Shown piece by piece: positions 1 to 5,722 of a stretch of DNA of 5,734 nt. Within the stretch, counting starts at the first letter, position 1. Each line of letters begins with the position of its first letter. Source of the stretch: Deltaproteobacteria bacterium (lineage in GTDB: Bacteria; Desulfobacterota; Desulfobacteria; Desulfobacterales; JAUVVS01); the NCBI GenBank assembly GCA_030604545.1, contig JAUVVS010000159.1, forward strand, positions 1-5,734. Direction: 5' to 3'. Both the position numbers and the translations under genes were made by a program. The notes beneath the pieces are model-generated. The model made no database searches. It saw only the letters and a list, made by a program, of their open reading frames with translations, and was not told where the DNA came from.

Positions 1-294
1 GAAAATCCACATATCAACTACTTGCGAAATCCGATTTCAGGTTTAAGGGAACTTGAGCGGCTCATGGATTCAATTGAATCAAAATTATCCGCTATTCAGA
101 CACCGACCCTCGTGATTCAATCTTATGGAGATCCTGTGGTTGATCAAAGAGGTTCAAGAAAAGTATTTGAACTATTGGGCTCTGAAGATAAAAGTTATAT
201 CCTTTTTAACTTTGATCGCCACGGCATACTTTTAGGCGACGGTGCACATCGCGTTCACAAGGCGATAGCGGACTTTATTGATCATCTACGATAA
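1..294 (+). CDS. Alpha/beta hydrolase, C-terminal fragment (5' end outside window)
   Basis: The reading frame is open from base 1 to the TAA at 292-294, giving the last 97 residues of a protein whose start lies to the left. The fragment matches the C-terminal part of serine hydrolases of the carboxylesterase / monoacylglycerol lipase / S33 aminopeptidase type. A beta strand TPTLVIQSYGDPVV (residues 34-47 of the fragment) carries the expected catalytic acid, D44. A second strand leads into FDRHGI, where H74 fits the catalytic histidine. An amphipathic C-terminal helix ending in ADFIDHLR closes the fold. The nucleophile serine and any lid domain lie in the missing part, so substrate and localisation cannot be read. 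It is the only plus-strand gene and converges on the ATPase gene at 414. An internal TTG at 22 is not a credible start, because the frame continues upstream of it. The fold is fairly sure; the specific activity is unknown. Confidence 0.8.
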   Translation, partial: ENPHINYLRNPISGLRELERLMDSIESKLSAIQTPTLVIQSYGDPVVDQRGSRKVFELLGSEDKSYILFNFDRHGILLGDGAHRVHKAIADFIDHLR

Positions 295-341
295 ATGTTT
301 AGTTGCGCAGCGTCGGCAACGAAGCGGCCTTGTTTCGGTTA

Positions 342-414
342 AACCTGAAACCCTAACCTTGAACCCCGCCTGCTATCCGTCGGGCAGGTCTCAACCTCTG
401 AACCCGTGAACGGT
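342..414. repeat. Degenerate 7-8 bp periodic repeats in a convergent gap
   Basis: Bases 342-366 read as 7-bp units (AACCTGA, AACCCTA, ACCTTGA, ACCC). Bases 391-414 read as 8-bp units (TCAACCTC, TGAACCCG, TGAACGGT). Between them is a small dyad, CCTGC at 369-373 against GCAGG at 384-388. A second dyad, GTTGC 302-306 against GCAAC 316-320, lies just after the hydrolase stop. Neither dyad is followed by a T-run, so a terminator call is not supported. The tract fills the gap between two convergent genes. Confidence 0.55.
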
Positions 415-1115
415 TACCCTTTATCTTTTATCAGCATGCTGGAAGGATCCAAGAGCAATTCCGAATAGCCGGATGACGAAGACCTTCCCTTTAAGACTTT
501 TAGATGGATCTCTCCTTCTTTGGGTTGAAGAAGGATAACAACTTCAAATAAATCATCAACGTTTTCTAGTTGAGCCGGGATACCCCCTGTACCGGGTTCT
601 TCATGGCGGTGGGTGCGAATTGCAAACCAGATATGCAATCCGTGATTTTTCGCGAGGATTTTCAAATCGGTCAAAGGCGTGTGTACCGAATTATCAAAAG
701 GGAGTCCATCGATAATAACCATATGGGGGGAGAATATATTCTGTTCCGTAAGTTCTGCCAGCCTTTCTTCAAGTTTGGGTACGCTGAAACCATCGACTTT
801 GAAGGTCATTATGAATCTGTGCTTTAGTACGGCCTCCCACAGGTGATTAGTCTTGTTAATATTATATTGAGCTGCAATATTACGGAAAACCTCTTCATAC
901 CACAGAGAAACCTTTTGTGCCGGGTCATTCAGGCTGATGTGAAGAACATTTTTGTTACTTAACTGGCTGTTTAAGGCGAGCTGGACAAGGAAAGCGGTTT
1001 TACCTACACCAGCGCGTGCCAAGACTGCGCCAAACCCTCCTTCAGGAGGTATATCTTCAGTCCTTTGTCCTATTAGTCTTAATGAATTACGGAGAATAAG
1101 ATTCTTTTTCAGCAT
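414..1115 (-). CDS. Orphan RecA/KaiC-like P-loop ATPase, function unknown
   Basis: This is a 233-residue protein starting at the ATG at 1113-1115. That start has an AAGGA ribosome binding site 7 bases upstream; an in-frame TTG at 1152-1154 has none. Visible motifs: Walker A ARAGVGKT at residues 33-40, with K39 and T40; Walker B MVIIDG at 132-137, preceded by hydrophobic residues, with D136; a strand ending WFAIRTHRHEEP (about 163-174) where sensor residues are expected; and near the C-terminus VLKGRSSSSG (207-216), which resembles the K-x-R strand of KaiC and DnaB-type RecA folds. Its length equals a single RecA core with no added DNA-binding or membrane domain. There is no signal peptide. 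It lies 96 bases downstream of the EF-G gene on the same strand, so read-through transcription is possible. Nucleotide binding is well supported. The cellular role is not known to me, and the neighbours do not settle it. Confidence 0.8.
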   Translation of the reverse strand: MLKKNLILRNSLRLIGQRTEDIPPEGGFGAVLARAGVGKTAFLVQLALNSQLSNKNVLHISLNDPAQKVSLWYEEVFRNIAAQYNINKTNHLWEAVLKHRFIMTFKVDGFSVPKLEERLAELTEQNIFSPHMVIIDGLPFDNSVHTPLTDLKILAKNHGLHIWFAIRTHRHEEPGTGGIPAQLENVDDLFEVVILLQPKEGEIHLKVLKGRSSSSGYSELLLDPSSMLIKDKG

Positions 1116-1122
1116 ATTAAAT

Positions 1123-1127
1123 TCCTT
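1123..1127 (-). promoter_or_regulatory. Ribosome binding site that fixes the ATPase start
   Basis: Read on the minus strand, AAGGA ends 7 bases before the ATG at 1113-1115. The alternative in-frame TTG start 39 bases further upstream (1152-1154) lies in a repetitive TTAAG-rich tract with no purine-rich site before it. The ATG is therefore the chosen start. Confidence 0.65.
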
Positions 1128-1157
1128 TATTAATGATAATCCAGATTTCGTCAAGTA

Positions 1158-1185
1158 GTTAAGTTGTTGAGTGGTTAAGTTGTTA
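1158..1185. repeat. 8-bp periodic tract between the EF-G and ATPase genes
   Basis: The plus strand reads in three and a half octamers, GTTAAGTT, GTTGAGTG, GTTAAGTT, GTTA. It occupies most of the 96-base gap between the EF-G stop codon (1212-1214) and the ATPase start. The T-run after it (1186-1192) is flanked only by a 4-bp GTTA/TAAC dyad, so I do not call a terminator here. Confidence 0.6.
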
Positions 1186-1211
1186 TTTTTTTAACGATAT
1201 CTGTGATAACA

Positions 1212-3296
1212 TTATGCAACGCTCTTTTTTTCTTCTGCTGCCTTTTTAGCCAGTTCCTCTGCGATCGATTGCGGCACTTGTTTATAGGCAGCAAACTCCA
1301 TTGTAAACTGAGCCTTGCCCTGGGTTAATGATCTTAAAACAGTTGAATAGCCGAACATATCCGCAAGAGGAACTCTGGCTTCAATAACACACAACCGGCC
1401 TTCGTCCTGAGCACTAGCTATCATTCCCCGGCGCTTATTCAAAGAACCCATAACAACACCTTGGAACTCGGTTGGCGTTTCGACGACGACCCTCATAATC
1501 GGTTCATGAATAACAGGATTGGCTTTGGCGTATCCTTCGAGAAAGGCTCCTCTGGCAGCTGCCTTAAATGCCATATCTGAAGAATCAACAGAATGTGACG
1601 ACCCGTCATTTATTACTACCTTGATGCCTACAACAGGAAATTCCATTAGGGGTCCTTTTTCAAGGCATTTTTTAAAACTCTTTTCACATGAAGGAATAAA
1701 CTGAGTAGGAATTGCACCTCCAACCACTTTGCTTTCAAATACGAAATCTTCTTCAGTGATTGGTTCCATGAAGCCTGCTACCCGGCCGAATTGGCCGGCT
1801 CCACCGGTTTGTTTCTTGTGTGTATAATTGAATTCGGCCCTCCGGCTAATAGTTTCTCTGTAAGCTACACGGGGCATTCCTGTTATTACTTCAACGTTGT
1901 ACTCTCGGCGCATTCGTTCAACATAGACTTCAAGGTGCAGTTCTCCCATACCGGAAATAATCGTTTCTCCCGTCTCTTGGTTAGTAGAAATTTTGAAGGT
2001 GGGATCTTCCTTGGTAAAGCGGTTAAGGGCCTTGGCCACATTTGCTTCGCTTTTATTGTCCTTCGGGGCAATTGCCAGGGATATAACCGGATTGGGCACA
2101 TACATGGATGTCATGGTCAAATTTATACCCGGAGACACAAAAGTATCACCTGAAGCGCATTCTATACCGAAAAGGGCTCCAATATATCCGGCAGGAATTA
2201 TATCAATATCTTCCATCTGGTCTGCGTGTATGCGGGTAACCCTACCGACCTTGACTTTTTTCCCGGTTCGGACGTTTAGAATTGAGGAGCCTTTAGCAAG
2301 GGTTCCCTGATATACACGTATGAATGTAAGCTGGCCATACTGTCCATCTTCCAGCTTGAAGGCAAGGGCAACAAGTGGTTTTTTTAAATCATTCGAAAGG
2401 ACGACAGATGACTCGTCATCATCTACGTCAAAGGCCTGGTTTTCAATCTCAGATGGACAAGGAAGCAATTTTGTTACAGCGTTGAGGAGTGGTTGAATCC
2501 CTTTGTTTTTATAAGCCGATCCAATAAATACAGGTGTCATTTTGCGTAAGAGGGCTGCTTTGCGCACTGCGGAAATGATCAGGTCTTCGGTAATTTTATC
2601 TTCAAGGGCTGCTTCCGTAAGTTCATCTGAAAAGATCGAAGCGGAATCAATAAGCTCTTCACGTCTTTGTATTGCCTCCGGCAAGAGGTTTTCCGGTATA
2701 TTTTCAATACGCACATCTTCTCCCATATCACCTTCAAAATATACGGCTTTCATGGCGACAAGGTCGATAATTCCCGAAAAGTTTCCTTCTAATCCGATTG
2801 GTATTTGCATGGCCACGGCATTGTGACCAAGTTTATTTTTAAGCTGTTTGATTACTCGAAAGGGGTCGGCACCGACTCTGTCGCACTTATTTATAAAAGC
2901 TATGCATGGCACTTTGTATCTGGCCATCTGGTGGTCGACGGTAATTGTTTGAGACTGAACACCTCCTACGGAACAAAGTACAAGTATGGCTCCATCAAGT
3001 ACACGTAATGATCGTTCAACTTCAATTGTGAAATCGACATGGCCGGGGGTGTCTATGATATTGATTTCATGGTTTCGCCATTTACAGTATGTAGCAGCAG
3101 AAGCAATAGTGATGCCGCGCTCTTTTTCAAGTTCCATAAAATCCATGGTTGCTCCGACACCGTCTTTTCCCTTAACATCATGAATAGCACGTATACGCTT
3201 GGTGTAATAGAGAATCCTTTCCGTAAGCGTAGTCTTTCCAGCATCAATATGTGCGCTGATTCCTATATTTCTGACTTTCAGAATTTTGCTATTCAT
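1212..3296 (-). CDS. fusA: Elongation factor G, spdEFG1 / mitochondrial-EF-G1-like
   Basis: This is a 694-residue translational GTPase that drives tRNA-mRNA translocation on the ribosome. All G motifs are present: G1 AHIDAGKTT (15-23), G2 RGIT (60-63), G3 DTPGH (82-86, with H86 the catalytic histidine), G4 NKCD (136-139) and G5 GSA (259-261). Domain II spans roughly 300-385, domain III 400-475, domain IV 477-600 and domain V to about 680, followed by a short Lys/Ala-rich tail. Domain IV keeps its decoding-centre loops: a Gly-rich GGAGQFGRV segment, and SSHSVDSSD with the tip histidine. The segment IHDVKGKDGVGATMDFMELE (38-57), then QMARYKVP, HNAVAMQIPIGLEGNF and YKNKGIQPLL, match mitochondrial EF-G1 (GFM1) much better than canonical bacterial EF-G, which lacks the KGKDGVGA stretch. 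The ATG has an AAGGA site 9 bases upstream. It is not beside rpsL, rpsG or tuf as in a str operon. The leader carries a promoter and a terminator-like hairpin. Translational GTPase is certain; the subfamily is from motif recall. Confidence 0.97.
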   Translation of the reverse strand: MNSKILKVRNIGISAHIDAGKTTLTERILYYTKRIRAIHDVKGKDGVGATMDFMELEKERGITIASAATYCKWRNHEINIIDTPGHVDFTIEVERSLRVLDGAILVLCSVGGVQSQTITVDHQMARYKVPCIAFINKCDRVGADPFRVIKQLKNKLGHNAVAMQIPIGLEGNFSGIIDLVAMKAVYFEGDMGEDVRIENIPENLLPEAIQRREELIDSASIFSDELTEAALEDKITEDLIISAVRKAALLRKMTPVFIGSAYKNKGIQPLLNAVTKLLPCPSEIENQAFDVDDDESSVVLSNDLKKPLVALAFKLEDGQYGQLTFIRVYQGTLAKGSSILNVRTGKKVKVGRVTRIHADQMEDIDIIPAGYIGALFGIECASGDTFVSPGINLTMTSMYVPNPVISLAIAPKDNKSEANVAKALNRFTKEDPTFKISTNQETGETIISGMGELHLEVYVERMRREYNVEVITGMPRVAYRETISRRAEFNYTHKKQTGGAGQFGRVAGFMEPITEEDFVFESKVVGGAIPTQFIPSCEKSFKKCLEKGPLMEFPVVGIKVVINDGSSHSVDSSDMAFKAAARGAFLEGYAKANPVIHEPIMRVVVETPTEFQGVVMGSLNKRRGMIASAQDEGRLCVIEARVPLADMFGYSTVLRSLTQGKAQFTMEFAAYKQVPQSIAEELAKKAAEEKKSVA

Positions 3297-3348
3297 GAAC
3301 CTCTTTCCTTTTGAGACCTTTGAAAAACGCCCCTTTTTGTTTTAAGAT

Positions 3349-3390
3349 AAAAAAATCCCTCATCCTGAAAATTAGTACCAGATGAGGGAT
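3349..3390 (-). terminator. Hairpin plus U-run in the EF-G leader (terminator or attenuator)
   Basis: Arms at 3381-3390 and 3355-3364 (ATCCCTCATC / GATGAGGGAT) are perfectly complementary over 10 bp around a 16-base loop. On the minus strand the second arm runs directly into TTTTTT (3354-3349). This is intrinsic-terminator geometry for minus-strand transcription only; no T-run follows on the plus strand. It lies about 52 bases before the EF-G ATG and downstream of a strong promoter, so it probably acts within the EF-G leader. It could instead, or also, end the smr transcript, whose stop codon is about 150 bases upstream. Confidence 0.75.
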
Positions 3391-3413
3391 ATAGAGTGTG
3401 TTCAGAGGGGCCT

Positions 3414-3441
3414 AATATAATTGTAATATTCATAATGTCAA
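3414..3441 (-). promoter_or_regulatory. Sigma-70-type promoter for the EF-G gene
   Basis: On the minus strand a perfect -35 TTGACA (3441-3436) is followed by a 16-base spacer and a -10 TATATT (3419-3414, five of six consensus). Transcription would begin near 3407, giving a leader of about 110 bases that contains the hairpin at 3355-3390. It is the closest match to consensus in the window and sits in the gap after smr, which suits a highly expressed translation factor. Confidence 0.7.
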
Positions 3442-3538
3442 TTAAATAGTTATAATAAAAATTGTAATGCATTTCTGCCTTTCAAGCTTATTTGTATAAA
3501 CTGGTTTCAAAGGGCTAAAGTGTTACGCAAAATTTAAT

Positions 3539-4246
3539 TCAGCGAGTCTTGTGTTTTTTTCTGAAGCGTTTAGTAAAAGGACGCTGTCTGAGTAATACAT
3601 AAGTTGCACCTGCTCCGCCGTCATAAGACCTGGCACTTGAGAAGGCTATAATCCATTTACGCCATGGTCCGGAGGTAAGCCATTCGTAAACTTTAGTCTT
3701 TAATACAGGTTTTGCCGGTGATGAAAGTCCACGTCCATGAACAATCAGTATGCCTCTTTTCCCAGACCTAACTGCCCCTTTTAAAAATTTTTCAAAGGCT
3801 TCATGTGCATCTTTTACATTGAGTCCATGAAGATCAATATGTGCCTGTATTGAAAAATCTCCCCGATGCAAGCGCCTCGGAAACTCTGGATGAACTCTAT
3901 ACCCCGCACCTTCAATGTATTCCGGGGTATCGGCAATGATAAAACCTTTACCGTGTTTTACAAGGTCCTTAAGTTGTAAAAGAGTTTCAGCTTCAGTATA
4001 ATTATTCATACATTTTGGGAATTTATATTTTTTATAATTTTCTACAATGTTTTTTCTTGATATTTTTCGAACGCCTGCCATGGCTTCCATAAAAAGTCTT
4101 TTATCATTTTCAGGATCAACTTTTCGCTCAGTCTTCTTTGCCCTATTTGAAAAAAGGTGAGGTGAAAATTTGAAGGAGCGGCTTTTAAGTAAAAATTTTA
4201 AGTCTTTAAAAGACTTGAAGGTGAAGGAAGTTTTGGAGGATTTCAT
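3539..4246 (-). CDS. Stand-alone Smr-domain protein
   Basis: This is a 235-residue protein with a C-terminal Smr (small MutS-related) domain at about 133-222. The signatures are IDLHGLNVKDAHEAF (DLHG at 138-141), LIVHGRGLSSP (HGRG at 170-173) and a final GGAGATYVLLR (210-220). Upstream, LFMEAMAGVRKI (51-62) resembles the short conserved element before the Smr domain in SmrA/SmrB-like proteins. The N-terminal 45 residues and the C-terminal tail are strongly basic, which suits nucleic acid or ribosome binding. It is far shorter than MutS2 and has no ATPase or MutS core. Known members are nucleases; E. coli SmrB cleaves mRNA at collided ribosomes, while Smr domains in MutS2 act on DNA or ribosomes. 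Which applies here cannot be told from sequence. The start is well fixed by GGAGG (4257-4253) 6 bases before the ATG. The next gene downstream is EF-G. The family is sure; the substrate is inferred. Confidence 0.9.
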   Translation of the reverse strand: MKSSKTSFTFKSFKDLKFLLKSRSFKFSPHLFSNRAKKTERKVDPENDKRLFMEAMAGVRKISRKNIVENYKKYKFPKCMNNYTEAETLLQLKDLVKHGKGFIIADTPEYIEGAGYRVHPEFPRRLHRGDFSIQAHIDLHGLNVKDAHEAFEKFLKGAVRSGKRGILIVHGRGLSSPAKPVLKTKVYEWLTSGPWRKWIIAFSSARSYDGGAGATYVLLRQRPFTKRFRKKHKTR

Positions 4247-4272
4247 GGTGTGCCTCCATTCATATTAAGAGA

Positions 4273-4363
4273 CCACTGAGACACGAAGATTATAGGACAA
4301 TTTAATTTTACTGCTTTGCAATTTTCTTTCTCTTTTCTCTTTGTGCCTTGGAGTCTTAGTGGC
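4273..4363. repeat. Imperfect inverted repeat of 8-bp periodic units before smr
   Basis: The left arm, 4273-4288 (CCACTGAGACACGAAG), matches the reverse complement of the right arm, 4347-4362, at 13 of 16 positions. The right arm is part of an octamer series at 4339-4362 (CTTTGTGC, CTTGGAGT, CTTAGTGG). The left arm read in reverse is two such octamers (CTTCGTGT, CTCAGTGG). About 58 bases separate the arms. There is no ORF inside, so this is not an insertion sequence with a gene; it may be a small repeat family or a decayed miniature element. Confidence 0.55.
4289..4294 (-). promoter_or_regulatory. Candidate -10 element for smr
   Basis: The minus strand shows a perfect TATAAT at 4294-4289, which would start transcription near 4282 and leave a leader of about 35 bases before the smr ATG. 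No good -35 lies at 16-18 bases; the nearest, TTGCAA, is 21 bases away. The call rests on the -10 hexamer and its position. The predicted start falls inside the left arm of the inverted repeat. Confidence 0.35.
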
Positions 4364-4450
4364 AATTGATTTCTATAATAATATCTACAGTCACAAGCGG
4401 ATTTCTGTATTTTGATTCCATTCTTACATCAGACCACAAATCTCACCAAT

Positions 4451-4481
4451 TTTCAACCCACTCTTTTTCGTTTCAACCCAC
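4451..4481. repeat. Pair of 11-bp direct repeats
   Basis: TTTCAACCCAC occurs at 4451-4461 and again at 4471-4481, a 20-bp repeat distance, close to two helical turns. It lies about 200 bases upstream of the smr ATG. It could be a paired protein-binding site, or part of the general repeat content of this gap. Confidence 0.4.
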
Positions 4482-4538
4482 CTCTCAGATTCCTTGACGC
4501 TAAATTTTACCGACTTATTAAATCTCCTATTTTCCGAG

Positions 4539-4563
4539 TAACGAATAACGAATAACAAATAAC
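4539..4563. repeat. TAACGAA tandem tract
   Basis: Three full 7-bp units (TAACGAA, TAACGAA, TAACAAA) and a partial fourth (TAAC) lie 43 bases beyond the acetyltransferase stop codon. The tract has stop codons in each unit and is non-coding. Confidence 0.7.
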
Positions 4564-4605
4564 TTTCAATTGAGTGTTATCGCTTAATTGAGGTACTAAC
4601 TAACT

Positions 4606-5601
4606 TCACTTAATTCGTATTTGGCATCTATATAAAGGAATTTCTTTGCCTCCCAGGCGGTGTTTATAAACTTCATCACCTTTCAGGAAGTCATATTTTT
4701 TTTTGCCCCTTTGTATGCTGTCTTTTATGCTAAGTACTTTGCAGAGCAGACCTGCACTTAGGGAACTGAATCGGCGGTCATAGCCACTATTGTAAAGATA
4801 GATTGTAGAATTATAGTCAAAACACATTGCTGCGGCTGCAGGTATCGCGTCTAATTCAAGGATGTAAATTTTCAATATATTAGCTTCGGCCATGGCCTCA
4901 CCTAATGAATTAAAAAACGAAGCCATCCCTTCAGTCATGAAAGCAGCCTTATTTTGTTTGGCTTGCTCGAACAAAGCAAAGAAAGTACGCATAATATTTC
5001 TGACTTCTTTAGCGTCTTCAAAAACTCTAAAGTTTATGGTTGCGGCTTCATGTAATCTTCTGAATTTGCGCCTAATTTCATGCCGTTGCTTTCCATTCAA
5101 CATTAGTAAGTAGTCGCCCCAGCTGGAAGGCAAATCTAATTCCAGCGAGATATCTTCTTGCTCACAAGATACGTTGTATCCAAGCTCTCGCGCCATCTCA
5201 ACCAGATCGGTTAATATAATCGAGTCAGGTCGCAAAGGCTTCAAATCGAGGTGTGTGATACCTTGATTGCTTAAATAGTCGAGCAGAACACCACAAAACT
5301 CCAATCCTCTTCCGGGAGTTATAATAAAATCCAGCCAATCACAAACATTGGAGTCACCGACAAGGGAGGCATTTTCCCCTTTCACCATAAGCGGGGCTAT
5401 ACCGATTAGGTCTTCTTGTTTTCTAACAACACACAAACAAGGATCAGATCCGTCGCCGAATATTTGCCACCATGTCTTTAACCAGCCGGGCAAAACAAAA
5501 ATGCAATTCCATCTTAAGGAGTGTTGAGCATTTAACCAGTATGATTTTATGCTGTTGAAATCTTCTATGGTTACATTATATTTCATACTGGTGGTTGCCA
5601 T
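4606..5601 (-). CDS. GNAT-superfamily acetyltransferase, CelD/BcsL (Acetyltransf_6) type
   Basis: This 331-residue protein has the plan of the double-GNAT CelD/BcsL-like family, related to FemAB acyltransferases. An N-terminal half holds LPGWLKTWWQIFG (37-49) and the strand LIGIAPLMV (65-73). The central KQRHEIRRKFRRLHE (171-185) is the basic helix typical of the family. The C-terminal GNAT half includes YILELDAIPAAAAMCFDYNSTIYLYNSGYD (about 246-275) and the closing signature YDFLKGDEVYKHRLG (303-317). Relatives are often annotated with cellulose or exopolysaccharide synthesis and transfer acyl groups to sugars or other cell-surface precursors. No signal peptide or membrane segment is seen, so it should act in the cytoplasm. 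The start ATG (5601-5599) has AAGGG 9 bases upstream; the next in-frame ATG at residue 6 has no such site. No polysaccharide gene is inside the window, so the substrate is open. Confidence 0.82.
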   Translation of the reverse strand: MATTSMKYNVTIEDFNSIKSYWLNAQHSLRWNCIFVLPGWLKTWWQIFGDGSDPCLCVVRKQEDLIGIAPLMVKGENASLVGDSNVCDWLDFIITPGRGLEFCGVLLDYLSNQGITHLDLKPLRPDSIILTDLVEMARELGYNVSCEQEDISLELDLPSSWGDYLLMLNGKQRHEIRRKFRRLHEAATINFRVFEDAKEVRNIMRTFFALFEQAKQNKAAFMTEGMASFFNSLGEAMAEANILKIYILELDAIPAAAAMCFDYNSTIYLYNSGYDRRFSSLSAGLLCKVLSIKDSIQRGKKKYDFLKGDEVYKHRLGGKEIPLYRCQIRIK

Positions 5602-5693
5602 AATTTTATGCCCTTAACTTGAATTAGTTACAACATTCTTTCCATATTAATGACACTATTAAAAATTGTAGTATTTTCTTATTGGGAGATGGC

Positions 5694-5722
5694 AGATTAG
5701 GATAATGTTCCTGGAGTGTCAA
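5694..5722 (-). promoter_or_regulatory. Candidate promoter for the acetyltransferase gene
   Basis: On the minus strand a perfect TTGACA (5722-5717) is followed after 17 bases by TAATCT (5699-5694). The -10 matches only three of six bases, but it keeps the key first, second and last positions. It would give a leader of about 90 bases to the ATG at 5601. No other gene is seen between 5602 and the window end. Confidence 0.4.

Larger units (their letters stand above)
4247..4605. other. 359-base intergenic region, repeats and one candidate promoter
   Basis: No credible coding frame or RNA gene is seen between the acetyltransferase stop codon and the smr start. The region holds, from the smr side: the smr ribosome binding site, a TATAAT candidate -10, an imperfect inverted repeat made of 8-bp periodic sequence, a pair of 11-bp direct repeats, and a TAACGAA tandem tract. 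No stem with a T-run was found to end the acetyltransferase transcript. Confidence 0.6.

Noticed and set aside
1116..1154. TTG start that would add 13 residues to the ATPase
   Set aside because: No ribosome binding site precedes it and it abuts the octamer tract, whereas the ATG at 1113-1115 has AAGGA at good spacing.
570..1158. Plus-strand frames of 85 and 68 codons opposite the ATPase gene
   Set aside because: The opposite strand encodes clear Walker A and B motifs, and these frames show no protein family features.
1182..1195. T-run flanked by GTTA/TAAC as a terminator after the EF-G gene
   Set aside because: The dyad is only 4 bp around the T-run itself, and no stem precedes a U-tract on the minus strand.
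1519..3314. Several plus-strand open frames of 60-120 codons opposite the EF-G gene, and two minus-strand frames inside it
   Set aside because: They overlap a strongly conserved coding frame, have no recognisable domains and no convincing ribosome binding sites; they are shadows of EF-G codon usage.
3480..3518. GCCCTTT / GAAAGGC dyad after smr as a terminator
   Set aside because: It needs a bulge, has a loop of over 20 bases, and no U-run follows directly; the hairpin at 3355-3390 is far better.
4567..4593. CAATT...AATTG dyad after the acetyltransferase stop as a terminator
   Set aside because: The stem is about 5 bp, AT-rich, and has no T-run on the minus strand.
4258..4605. CRISPR array or tRNA in the largest gap
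   Set aside because: The repeats are 7-11 bp without uniform repeat and spacer lengths, and no cloverleaf-compatible sequence was seen.
4892..5113. Plus-strand 73-codon frame inside the acetyltransferase gene
   Set aside because: It is antisense to a conserved GNAT segment and has no independent evidence.
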